NCBI RefSeq assembly: GCF_963576545.1
Contig: NW_026870574.1
Coordinates: 372,001 to 436,000, forward strand
From: Limanda limanda
Taxonomy: Eukaryota > Chordata > Actinopteri > Pleuronectiformes > Pleuronectidae
Direction of reading: 5' to 3'
DNA: 64,000 nt
Shown: positions 54,201 through 62,264 of the stretch, piece after piece
How the letters are laid out: each line of letters starts with the position of its first letter
How positions within the stretch are numbered: the stretch's first letter is position 1
Program-made: the position numbers and the translations under genes
The notes under the pieces: model-generated
Told to the model about the DNA's origin: nothing
Seen by the model: only the letters and a program-made list of their open reading frames with translations
The model's database searches: none

Positions 54201-57200
54201 AGAATATCTCTTTCTCCTATGTGCTTTCATCCCTAACCCTAACCCTAACCCTTCCGAAAGTCGGAGAAGCTCAAGGATGGTACCGATCGATGCGCGCTAC
54301 CCAATTTAGTGGGGGTAGAGCCTACTTGCAAGTCTCTCCGACCTTCACAAAAAAAGTTATTCAAGAATATCTCTTTCTCCTATGTGCTTTCATCCCTAAC
54401 CCTAACCCTTCCAAAAGTCGGAGAAGCTCAAGGATGGTACCGATCGATGCGCGTTACCCCATTTAGTGGGGGTAGAGCCTACTTGCAAGTCTCTCCGACC
54501 TTCACAAAAAAAGTTATTCAAGAATATCTCTTTCTCCTATGTGCTTTCATCCCTAACCCTAACCCTAACCCTTCCGAAAGTCGGAGAAGCTCAAGGATGG
54601 TACCGATCGATGCGCGCTACCCCATTTAGTGGGGGTAGAGCCTACTTGCAAGTCTCTCCGACCTTCACAAAAAAAGTTATTCAAGAATATCTCTTTCTCC
54701 TATGTGCTTTCATCCCTAACCCTAACCCTAACCCTTCCGAAAGTCGGAGAAGCTCAAGGATGGTACCGATCGATGCGCGCTACCCCATTTAGTGGGGGTA
54801 GAGCCTACTTGCAAGTCTCTCCGACCTTCACAAAAAAAGTTATTCAAGAATATCTCCTCAGATTTGGGGGAATTTCGTCGGTCGACCTCTTCCGAAGGTC
54901 GTACAAGCTCGGGGATGGTATTAATCGATCCGCAGGACCCAAATTAGTCCAGATGCAACCACTTTCCAAGTCTCTCCGACCTTCACAAAAAAAGTTATTC
55001 AAGAATATCTCTTTCTCCTATGTGCTTTCATCCCTAACCCTAACCCTAACCCTTCCGAAAGTCGGAGAAGCTCAAGGATGGTACCGATCGATGCGCGCTA
55101 CCCCATTTAGTGGGGGTAGAGCCTACTTGCAAGTCTCTCCGACCTTCACAAAAAAAGTTATTCAAGAATATCTCTTTCTCCTATGTGCTTTCATCCCTAA
55201 CCCTAACCCTAACCCTTCCGAAAGTCGGAGAAGCTCAAGGATGGTACCGATCGATGCGCGCAACCCCATTTAGTGGGGGTAGAGCCTACTTGCAAGTCTC
55301 TCCGACCTTCACAAAAAAAGTTATTCAAGAATATCTCCTCAGATTTGGGGGAATTTCGTCGGTCGACCTCTTTCGAAGGTCGTACAAGCTCGGGGATGGT
55401 ACCAATCGATCCGCAGGACCCAAATTAGTCCAGATGCAACCACTTTCCAAGTCTCTCCGACCTTCACAAAAAAAGTTATTCAAGAATATCTCTTTCTCCT
55501 ATGTGCTTTCATCCCTAACCCTAACCCTAACCCTTCCGAAAGTCGGAAAAGCTCAAGGATGGTACCGATCGATGCGCGCTACCCCATTTAGTGGGGGTAG
55601 AGTCTACTTGCAAGTCTCTCCGACCTTCACAAAAAAAGTTATTCAAGAATATCTCTTTCTCCTATGTGCTTTCATCCCTAACCCTAACCCTAACCCTTCC
55701 GAAAGTCGGAGAAGCTCAAGGATGGTACTGATCGATGCGCGCAACCCCATTTAGTGGGGGTAGAGCCTACTTGCAAGTCTCTCCGACCTTCACAAAAAAA
55801 GTTATTCAAGAATATCTCCTCAGATTTGGGGGAATTTCGTCGGTCGACCTCTTCCGAAGGTCGTACAAGCTCGGGGATGGTACCAATCGATCCGCAGGAC
55901 CCAAATTAGTCCAGATGCAACCACTTTCCAAGTCTCTCCGACCTTCACAAAAAAAGTTATTCAAGAATATCTCTTTCTCCTATGTGCTTTCATCCCTAAC
56001 CCTAACCCTAACCCTTCCGAAAGTCGGAGAAGCTCAAGGATGGTACCGATCGATGCGCGCTACCCCATTTAGTGGGGGTAGAGCCTACTTGCAAGTCTCT
56101 CCGACCTTCACAAAAAAAGTTATTCAAGAATATCTCTTTCTCCTATGTGCTTTCATCCCTAACCCTAACCCTAACCCTTCCGAAAGTCGGAGAAGCTCAA
56201 GGATGGTACCGATCGATGCGCGCTACCCCATTTAGTGGGGGTAGAGCCTACTTGCAAGTCTCTCCGACCTTCACAAAAAAAGTTATTCAAGAATATCTCC
56301 TCAGATTTGGGGGAATTTCGTCGGTCGACCTCTTCCGAAGGTCGTACAAGCTCGGAGATAGTACCAATCGATCCGCAGGACCCAAATTAGTCCAGATGCA
56401 ACCACTTTCCAAGTCTCTCCGACCTTCACAAAAAAAGTTATTCAAGAATATCTCTTTCTCCTATGTGCTTTCATCCCTAACCCTAACCCTAACCCTTCCG
56501 AAAGTCGGAGAAGCTCAAGGATGGTACCGATCGATGCGCGCTACCCCATTTAGTGGGGGTAGAGCCTACTTGCAAGTCTCTCCGACCTTCACAAAAAAAG
56601 TTATTAAAGAATATCTCTTTCTCCTATGTGCTTTCATCCCTAACCCTAACCCTAACCCTTCCAAAAGTCGGAGAAGCTCAAGGATGGTACCGATCGATGC
56701 GCGCTACCCCATTTAGTGGGGGTAGAGCCTACTTGCAAGTCTCTCCGACCTTCACAAAAAAAGTTATTCAAGAATATCTCCTCAGATTTGGGGGAATTTC
56801 GTCGGTCGACCTCTTCCGAAGGTCGTACAAGCTCGGAGATAGTACCAATCGATCCGCAGGACCCAAATTAGTCCAGATGCAACCACTTTCCAAGTCTCTC
56901 CGACCTTCACAAAAAAAGTTATTCAAGAATATCTCTTTCTCCTATGTGCTTTCATCCCTAACCCTAACCCTAACCCTTCCGAAAGTCGGAGAAGCTCAAG
57001 GATGGTACCGATCGATGCGCGCTACCCCATTTAGTGGGGGTAGAGCCTACTTGCAAGTCTCTCCGACCTTCACAAAAAAAGTTATTCAAGAATATCTCTT
57101 TCTCCTATGTGCTTTCATCCCTAACCCTAACCCTAACCCTTCCAAAAGTCGGAGAAGCTCAAGGATGGTACCGATCGATGCGCGCTACCCCATTTAGTGG

Positions 57201-58395
57201 GGGTAGAGCCTACTTGCAAGTCTCTCCGACCTTCACAAAAAAAGTTATTCAAGAATATCTCTTTCTCCTATGTGCTTTCATCCCTAACCCTAACCCTAAC
57301 CCTTCCGAAAGTCGGAGAAGCTCAAGGATGGTACCGATCGATGCGCGCTACCCAATTTAGTGGGGGTAGAGCCTACTTGCAAGTCTCTCCGACCTTCACA
57401 AAAAAAGTTATTCAAGAATATCTCTTTCTCCTATGTGCTTTCATCCCTAACCCTAACCCTTCCAAAAGTCGGAGAAGCTCAAGGATGGTACCGATCGATG
57501 CGCGTTACCCCATTTAGTGGGGGTAGAGCCTACTTGCAAGTCTCTCCGACCTTCACAAAAAAAGTTATTCAAGAATATCTCTTTCTCCTATGTGCTTTCA
57601 TCCCTAACCCTAACCCTAACCCTTCCGAAAGTCGGAGAAGCTCAAGGATGGTACCGATCGATGCGCGCTACCCCATTTAGTGGGGGTAGAGCCTACTTGC
57701 AAGTCTCTCCGACCTTCACAAAAAAAGTTATTCAAGAATATCTCTTTCTCCTATGTGCTTTCATCCCTAACCCTAACCCTAACCCTTCCGAAAGTCGGAG
57801 AAGCTCAAGGATGGTACCGATCGATGCGCGCTACCCCATTTAGTGGGGGTAGAGCCTACTTGCAAGTCTCTCCGACCTTCACAAAAAAAGTTATTCAAGA
57901 ATATCTCCTCAGATTTGGGGGAATTTCGTCGGTCGACCTCTTCCGAAGGTCGTACAAGCTCGGGGATGGTATTAATCGATCCGCAGGACCCAAATTAGTC
58001 CAGATGCAACCACTTTCCAAGTCTCTCCGACCTTCACAAAAAAAGTTATTCAAGAATATCTCTTTCTCCTATGTGCTTTCATCCCTAACCCTAACCCTAA
58101 CCCTTCCGAAAGTCGGAGAAGCTCAAGGATGGTACCGATCGATGCGCGCTACCCCATTTAGTGGGGGTAGAGCCTACTTGCAAGTCTCTCCGACCTTCAC
58201 AAAAAAAGTTATTCAAGAATATCTCTTTCTCCTATGTGCTTTCATCCCTAACCCTAACCCTAACCCTTCCGAAAGTCGGAGAAGCTCAAGGATGGTACTG
58301 ATCGATGCGCGCTACCCCATTTAGTGGGGGTAGAGCCTACTTGCAAGTCTCTCCGACCTTCAAAAAAAAAGTTATTCAAGAATATCTCTTTCTCC
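51252..58395 (+). repeat. 3,051-bp superunit, two copies before the insertion
   Basis: Private variants repeat at 3,051 bp. GGTATTAATCG has its changed bases at 54921 and 57972. TAGAGTCTAC has its changed base at 52552 and 55603. The extra A units and CAATTTAG variants near 54.3 and 57.35 kb match as well. The TAGAGTCTAC variant returns at 63646 beyond the transposon. Subtracting the 3,867 bp added by the insertion, that third spacing is 4,176 bp, which is 3,051 plus two A-A-B units and one A. Confidence 0.83.
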
Positions 58396-58397
58396 TA
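58396..58397 (+). other. Left TA target-site duplication
   Basis: The satellite reads TCTCCTA up to 58397, and the foreign sequence CACTGTAAAAA starts at 58398. An undisturbed A monomer reads TCTCCTATGTGC at this place, so TA is the duplicated target; its partner is at 62263-62264. The site lies 11 bp before the telomeric tract of that monomer. Confidence 0.9.
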
Positions 58398-58408
58398 CAC
58401 TGTAAAAA
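58398..58408 (+). repeat. Left terminal inverted repeat
   Basis: CACTGTAAAAA matches the reverse complement of 62252-62262 perfectly over 11 bp. Counting the adjacent TA, the symmetry is 13 bp. Similarity stops after this: left continues TGGTAAC, right continues AGAAAAAG. Confidence 0.88.
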
Positions 58409-58733
58409 TGGTAACTAGTAATTGTTGATCTCATAAGAGTTTTCAAATTAAACTGACTCAGAAATAAGGCTTTGCAATATGCAATCTATAAAATCTTGTC
58501 TGTCCAGCAATTTTCTCTCATTGTTGTCCTAACTTCTATTTTAAATCAGCACAACAAGGATTTGTAAATTTTTGAGCAGATTTTTGAGTTAAGTTGGGCC
58601 AACTCAGTAGATTCCAGTTTAAACCGGTTTTAACGGCTCTCTGCTGAACCTGAGCGACGGACATTTTCTGGATGGACAACGCACGGAGCCCACAACAATT
58701 TTGCTCAAGAAGGTATGGTAAGTGCGTTTTTAC
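58409..58733 (+). other. Left arm of the transposon, possible 5' untranslated exon
   Basis: This is unique AT-rich sequence with no open frame of note. It has a small inverted repeat TGAGTT (58585-58590) / AACTCA (58601-58606) around AAGTTGGGCC and a perfect palindrome AAACCGGTTT at 58621-58630. A strong donor-like site, ATG|GTAAGTG, lies at 58717/58718 after a moderately GC-rich stretch. This could end a non-coding first exon of the downstream gene, with a candidate acceptor CCCTTTAAG just before 59483; that is inference only. Confidence 0.45.
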
Positions 58734-59374
58734 CAGAGGTGTGGACTCGAGTCACATGACTTGGACTCGAGTCAGACTCGAGTCATGAATTTGATGACTT
58801 TAGACTCGACTTGACAAAATGTAAAGAGACTTGCAACTCGACTTGGACTTGGACATCAATGACTCGTGACTTCACTTGGACTTGAACCTTTTGACTTTAT
58901 AAGACTTGCTCCTTTCCCCAAAACCCAAAGATTAAAAAGTATGTTATTAAGGAACGCTCTGTTTCTTTCATTGTGTATGTGTTCGTCAGGGTGTAAAGTA
59001 ACGAAAGGCAAGGCAATTCTCACTGCAGTGGTAGATGCTGCATAGAGTGGATGACGTTCCCTAACGTGCACATTCAACATATGAAAACTGATCGTAAAGT
59101 TCACTGTTCGCGAAAAATATGCGCGACAGGCACAACACTGCACAGGGATCCACTGCGGAGGGGCTGCAGAGCCGCGGTCTGCAGACCCCTGGCTACGGCG
59201 AAAGAGCGATTTGTTTGTTTGTTTACTGCTCCGCCGTTAAAGATTGCGGACATCAAAACATTAGTTCGGCTATAATATTAGATCCGCCTCTCATTTCCTC
59301 CTCCCGGTTGCGCGCCTGTTATGCCTCCGCGCCGCACCGGTGGAGCGCACCATACAGAGAATCACTGCGCTACA
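58734..59374. mobile_element. hAT-like transposon remnant
   Basis: The remnant begins CAGAGGTGTGGACTCG, followed by a subterminal cluster of GACTCGAGTC palindromes and GACTTGGACTTG-type repeats (58740-58905). I recognise this as the end of an abundant teleost hAT-type element. The opposite end (CGAGTCCACACCTCTG) is absent, so it is truncated. On the minus strand, 59143 down to 58856 reads a 95-codon frame with C3-x2-C6-x14-H21-x4-H26, which fits a BED-type zinc finger as found at the N-terminus of hAT transposases. It is too short to be functional. Family assignment is from memory of end motifs and the finger spacing. Confidence 0.45.
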
Positions 59375-59375
59375 C
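59100..59375 (+). promoter_or_regulatory. CpG-rich stretch, candidate promoter
   Basis: This stretch is clearly richer in G+C and CpG than its AT-rich surroundings (CGCGAAAAATATGCGCGAC, GAGCCGCGGTCTGCAG, GGTTGCGCGCC, CTCCGCGCCGCACCGGTGGAGCGC). It lies 150-430 bp upstream of the gene's start codon, where a CpG-type promoter would be expected. It overlaps the hAT-like remnant and could simply be that element's own 5' region. No TATA box is obvious at a fixed distance. Confidence 0.3.
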
Positions 59376-59430
59376 AGGGGCGGTCCTAGCATATTTGGCG
59401 CTCTATGCAAGAGCCCCCCCCCATTAACAA
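59375..59430 (+). mobile_element. Second hAT-like terminal fragment
   Basis: CAGGGGCGGTCCTAGC followed by ATTTGGCGCTCTATG and a C9 run resembles the terminus of another teleost hAT-type element, recalled from memory. Only about 55 bp is present, with no partner end. It lies next to the first fragment, consistent with nested insertion and deletion inside the larger transposon. Confidence 0.35.
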
Positions 59431-59527
59431 AAAAAAGTTGAAAAACGGAATTGCAACTTTCAGACGGTATTTTTGCCCTTTAAGACTGCATTTCATTTAA
59501 AAAAAACACAACAACGATCACAACAAC

Positions 59528-59647
59528 ATGGTGCAAGCATTCGTTTTAGACAGAGTCTCTCCTCAGGAGAAGGAAAACATAATGATCTGTCAGCCTATGG
59601 TATCTGAGGTCCAAGAGAGGTGGCCTGCGCTGTTTTCGTCTCAGGAG
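59528..59647 (+). CDS. Exon 1 of the transposon-borne gene
   Basis: Codes residues 1-40 and ends at the donor GAG|GTAAGG. It contains a PMVSEVQERWPAL segment (23-35) that corresponds to the 'P..eFleRWPAL' block preceding the C-terminal module in the fish SAMD3-like family. Reading through the donor meets a stop within five codons. Confidence 0.65.
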
Positions 59648-61314
59648 GTAAGGATGTCCTAATTTATTTAGCAATTGTCTTATACAACTACATTGGCTTT
59701 TCTTGAAGAAGAACAGTATCTACTGGGGAAATGTGTCAATTCTGTCTTGCCAGTGTTACATTTAAATCTATGATCCATTTGATTCTGTGACCTGTCCTAA
59801 TTTTCTTACCCTAACCATCTCACTCCTATGGAAGCCCATTTCTTCCAGTTAAAGAAAAAAAAATCCCCATGCTTAATTGAAATTGCAATTACAATTAATT
59901 ACAATATTTTGTTGATTGTCTTGTTTAGATATCTGAAGAATTTCGGCGTATCACCGGCAAAGACCTACTGGGGACTTTTAATGCATCTCTTGAAAGATTT
60001 GGACCTGGCCTGCTAAAACTCTACCGGACTAAGAAGGGTGGTTTTGGCCAAGAAATGGAAGACCTCCTTGATAAACTCGATGATCAGGTGAGTGAAGTGC
60101 TCCTTTGCCTGGCATTTTTAGAAGAGCATGAATATACTTTCTTATAACAGACACAGAAAAAGATGTTGGCTGCTGTAAAAACTACCTTAGTGGATATGCT
60201 TCAGTAAAAATGGATGTCCGCAGTCCTTCCTTTGTGTTTTGGTGGCATTTGGTTTAACAGTATTTTAATTTGTTAAAGTAAAGTTGTGTGTGCTTCATCT
60301 TCAGTACAATAAAAGATTTCTGATTTTGCATTATGTGTATGTTCAGTACAGTACTATACTTATTGAAATACTTATTTTCCACTGGATACTCTTTAGACAT
60401 CTGACATTGTTACACACCGAAAGACAGCAGCACTGAGAGGCTTGCCCATTTTCCTCCGCGAAGATACCAAAAAGTTTTTCATGAAGTGCTTGGTAAGTAC
60501 TAGTAACTGTAGCAAAAAGATGAATACTTCAGGCCATGTAGCTAATTCCTCATTCTCATGAGATGTTTTAAAGTAGTAGTTCATCCAAAATGGAAATATA
60601 CACCTCCCCAGTGCAGTTTATCAGTGCAGTAATCATATTTCTCTGATTTGTTCATATTTTCATACATTGTTCACACTAACTTTTTTACAATTCATGTAAA
60701 TCAACCTCCTTTTCACAAGTTCTACTTCTAAACTACTAAATCTATTTTCAGCTATTACGTCAGCTATGTTGCCATTGCTTCATCAATTTTCTTTGGCTGT
60801 CAGGTTCCAGTGTATAGCTGCCCATTTTCTTCTGCCTTTTTAACATTTCAACTGTTTTTAGCCGTTATGAAGCCAATCATATCTCAGCCTACAAATTATA
60901 CTTTTCAGCTTTAGCACGGACCTTCTCAGCATTCACACACATTTTCTTCAGAAAATGCTCTTTCTAGTTTGTCAAGGTTCAAATGCATCTGTTATTTTTC
61001 CTCAGGACACTGACATTTTGGCACCAGTGCTGGAAGGGGCGTCTGTGGCCATCCTCACCATCCTAGATGACGAAGCCGACATCTCACATGCTCGAGACCA
61101 TGCAGTTGTTTTGGAAGCGGGCATCGTGCTGCATGAAATGGAAAACCTCTCCTCTGCGTTCGCCTACCTCTTTGGCCTTCTATATGCCCTCAATATAAAT
61201 TACCCCAAACAGTTGAGGTATACATTTGAAGCCATCCAGACTATCTTTTTTGAGCTTGGTGGCTCTCGGTGCTCCCAGCGCACAAGATCTTTGAAAACGA
61301 AACTTTTATTTTGA
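59528..61314 (+). CDS. Four-exon gene, SAMD3-like fish multigene family (C-terminal module)
   Basis: The predicted mRNA joins 59528-59647, 59929-60087, 60397-60492 and 61006-61314 (TGA at 61312-61314). This gives 227 codons with no internal stop; all three introns are GT-AG and all junctions are phase 0. The start is supported by AACATGG (A at -3, G at +4) and an in-frame TAA at 59498-59500. Landmarks are RWPAL (31-35), EEFRRIT (43-49), LRGLPIFLRED (106-116) and FGLLYALNINYP (181-192). Their order matches the C-terminal half of the large teleost family annotated as sterile alpha motif domain-containing protein 3-like or uncharacterized. The N-terminal part of that family is absent. There is no signal peptide or clear membrane segment, and the biochemical function is unknown to me. 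Intact frame and splice sites suggest a recent or functional copy. Confidence 0.72.
59929..60087 (+). CDS. Exon 2 of the transposon-borne gene
   Basis: Codes residues 41-93, between acceptor CTTGTTTAG|ATA and donor CAG|GTGAGT. The content is largely helical: EEFRRIT, then ASLERFGPGLLKLYR, then GQEMEDLLDKLDD. This matches the layout of the conserved central block in the family, with an 'EFxRIT' start and a 'LLxLyR' core. Confidence 0.7.
60397..60492 (+). CDS. Exon 3 of the transposon-borne gene
   Basis: Codes residues 94-125, between acceptor CTCTTTAG|ACA and donor TTG|GTAAGT. It carries RKTAALRGLPIFLRED, the most recognisable motif of the family ('LRaLPvFLrED'). A 63-codon frame on the opposite strand is a shadow of this exon. 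Confidence 0.72.
60493..61005 (+). other. Intron 3 of the transposon-borne gene
   Basis: A 513-bp AT-rich intron. I see no RNA gene, repeat or alternative exon in it. Introns 1 (59648-59928) and 2 (60088-60396) are 281 and 309 bp and are equally plain. Confidence 0.6.
61006..61314 (+). CDS. Exon 4 (terminal) of the transposon-borne gene
   Basis: Codes residues 126-227, after acceptor TTTTTCCTCAG|GAC. The first half holds short hydrophobic strand-like stretches (ASVAILTIL, HAVVLEAGIVLHEM). The second holds FAYLFGLLYALNINYP and YTFEAIQTIFFELGG, the characteristic C-terminal block of the family, and the protein ends in a basic KTKLLF tail. The open frame extends 51 bp upstream into the intron, but the acceptor and family comparison place the exon start at 61006. 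Confidence 0.75.
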   Translation, partial: DTDILAPVLEGASVAILTILDDEADISHARDHAVVLEAGIVLHEMENLSSAFAYLFGLLYALNINYPKQLRYTFEAIQTIFFELGGSRCSQRTRSLKTKLLF

Positions 61315-61642
61315 ATACACATTGTGTATGTGTTTGAATACACATTGTGTATGTGTATGTGTTTAAATATACATATTGTGGTATGTGTATGTGTTTAAAT
61401 ATACACATTGTTGTATGTGTATGTGTTTAAATATACACATTGTTGTATGTGTATGTGTTTAAATACACATTGTGTATGTGTATGTGTTTAAATATACACC
61501 TTGTTGTATGTGTATGTGTTTAAATATACACATTGTTGTATGTGTATGTGTTTAAATATACACATTGTTGTATGTGTATGTGTTTGAATATACACATTGT
61601 GTATGTGTATGTGTTTGAATACACATTGTTGTATGTGTATGC
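61315..61642 (+). repeat. Minisatellite, about 32-bp unit
   Basis: About ten copies of a unit combining TGTATGTGTATGTGTTTAAA and TATACACATTGT, mostly 32 bp with some shortened copies. TGTGTAT and ATACACA are complementary, so each unit can fold on itself. It begins within a few bases of the stop codon and so would lie in the 3' untranslated region. Confidence 0.88.
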
Positions 61643-61727
61643 AAAAATGGTTAGTCATTCAATTTGATGTTGCGAACTAATTTGAGAAGAATGTTTTTTT
61701 ACAAAGGCACTTAACCCGCCTGTTCAA

Positions 61728-61737
61728 AATAAATAAA
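61728..61737 (+). terminator. Overlapping AATAAA poly(A) signals
   Basis: Two overlapping AATAAA hexamers (61728-61733 and 61732-61737) lie about 415 bp after the stop codon, beyond the minisatellite, followed by A/T-rich sequence. They are the most likely cleavage signal for the gene. An A-rich context makes chance occurrence possible. Confidence 0.45.
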
Positions 61738-61860
61738 AAAATATAAAGAAATAAAGAAATATTTCAGATAACATTCAGCTGTACTGCGTTTTATTTATTA
61801 TCTGTTTAGCATTTTATAATAATAAAATTACAGCAACATACATTTTTCTTGATTTATACA
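61738..61860. other. AT-rich spacer
   Basis: No gene or named repeat is seen; it is A/T-rich with further AATAAA-like words. Confidence 0.5.
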
Positions 61861-62090
61861 GATAAAATGTATGTTTATTCAACAAGAATATTTGTGTTTG
61901 GTGCATCTAGGAATATATGCCATTGAAGGGATAATTGTACGTTTATTCAACAAGAATACCTATGTTTAAAGGAGGTACAAATGCATGACATTGAGGGGCA
62001 TAATTGTTTATTAATTCAACAAAAAAATCTGCGTTTGGTGAAGGTAGAAATACATGGCATTCAAGCAAGAATTTCTTTATTAGTCTCACA
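61861..62090 (+). repeat. Degenerate tandem repeat, about 68-bp unit
   Basis: Three full copies and part of a fourth. The shared anchor TTTATTCAACAAGAATA (variants in copies 3 and 4) has equivalent bases at 61880, 61948, 62017 and about 62085, giving spacings of 68, 69 and 68 bp. Each unit also carries a TGTTTGGTG/GTACAAATGCATG.CATTGA-type second half. Divergence between copies is high, so this repeat is old compared with the flanking satellite. Confidence 0.75.
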
Positions 62091-62180
62091 TGATTATCCT
62101 AATTAGGTGAACAAGAAGATCCAAGTTGGCAGAACTCTTTGAAGAACTTGAAAACCTTAGTTAAGTCAACAACAGCAGGC

Positions 62181-62248
62181 AAAAGTTGAGAAAACTCAAA
62201 AATCTCTTGCATCATGTTGCCTTGATATTTTACGTTTTCTCAACTTTT
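62181..62248. repeat. Subterminal inverted repeat (15-bp stem)
   Basis: AAAAGTTGAGAAAAC (62181-62195) pairs perfectly with GTTTTCTCAACTTTT (62234-62248) around a 38-bp loop. It sits 14 bp inside the right end of the transposon, a usual position for a transposase-binding or structural element. The left end has no equivalent stem of this length. Confidence 0.8.
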
Positions 62249-62251
62249 TCT

Positions 62252-62262
62252 TTTTTACAGTG
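62252..62262 (-). repeat. Right terminal inverted repeat
   Basis: TTTTTACAGTG is the reverse complement of the left end CACTGTAAAAA. It is followed directly by TA and then by TGTGCTTTCATCCC of the interrupted A monomer. Confidence 0.88.
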
Positions 62263-62264
62263 TA
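62263..62264 (+). other. Right TA target-site duplication
   Basis: Second copy of the duplicated TA. From here the A monomer continues as TGTGCTTTCAT and its telomeric tract, in phase with the part left of the insertion. Confidence 0.9.

Larger units (their letters stand above)
1..58397 (+). repeat. Telomere-motif satellite array, left block
   Basis: This is an uninterrupted head-to-tail tandem array, entirely in one orientation, running from the window edge to the transposon insertion. By length it holds roughly 360 monomers of two kinds, A (163 or 157 bp) and B (155 bp), mostly ordered A-A-B. Each A monomer contains the vertebrate telomere motif CCCTAA. Almost every monomer has a GGTACC (KpnI) site, and the SalI site GTCGAC occurs in B only. 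Copies differ by scattered single-base changes that recur at fixed distances, which reveals nested superunits. I see no gene in it: open frames change phase at each 163-bp monomer and encode only the repeat. Its place on the chromosome (pericentromeric, subtelomeric or interstitial) cannot be told from this window. Confidence 0.97.
58398..62262 (+). mobile_element. Non-autonomous TA-inserting DNA transposon carrying a gene
   Basis: This 3,865-bp segment is bounded by an 11-bp perfect terminal inverted repeat, CACTGTAAAAA, and flanked by duplicated TA. Excising it with one TA leaves the monomer between 58324 and 62354 exactly 163 bp long, the normal A length, so the insertion was a single clean event. 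It holds a four-exon gene, hAT-like remnants and several simple repeats, but no recognisable transposase frame. A TA duplication is typical of Tc1/mariner and of a few other superfamilies. The ...TTTTTTACAGTG end resembles an abundant teleost element end I recall, but I cannot assign the family. Strand is given by the gene inside. Confidence 0.88.

Noticed and set aside
59..58324. Many overlapping plus-strand open frames of 60-320 codons in the satellite
   Set aside because: They are repeat translations. The 163- and 481-bp periods shift frame by one each unit, so frames open and close on schedule, and the 318-bp A-B dimer (a multiple of three) explains the longest ones. Starts are mostly GTG in TTTAGTGGGGG, and there is no sign of splicing or coding selection.
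1..58397. CRISPR-like array of regularly spaced repeats
   Set aside because: There are no unique spacers; the whole period is repeated. Neighbouring sequence is eukaryotic.
58856..59143. Minus-strand 95-codon frame as a gene
   Set aside because: It overlaps the hAT-like end, stops soon after a BED-finger-like pattern and has no transposase catalytic part. It is described as a remnant.
59051..59427. Two plus-strand frames in the CpG-rich stretch
   Set aside because: They lie in the hAT/CpG region, overlap each other in different frames, and resemble no family I know; high G+C alone explains their length.
59828..60016. Plus-strand 62-codon frame across the exon 2 acceptor
   Set aside because: It runs from intron 1 into exon 2 in a different frame from the EEFRRIT reading; the latter fits the family and the splice sites.
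60393..60584. Minus-strand 63-codon frame
   Set aside because: It is the antisense of exon 3 and its donor, where the plus strand has clear splice signals and family motifs.
58398..62262. Two independent small elements rather than one insertion
   Set aside because: The two outer ends are inverted copies and the TA duplication plus exact 163-bp monomer restoration fit one event; two insertions would leave satellite sequence between them.
58398..62262. Retrocopy of a host gene
   Set aside because: Three GT-AG introns are present and there is no poly(A) tail at the insertion edge.
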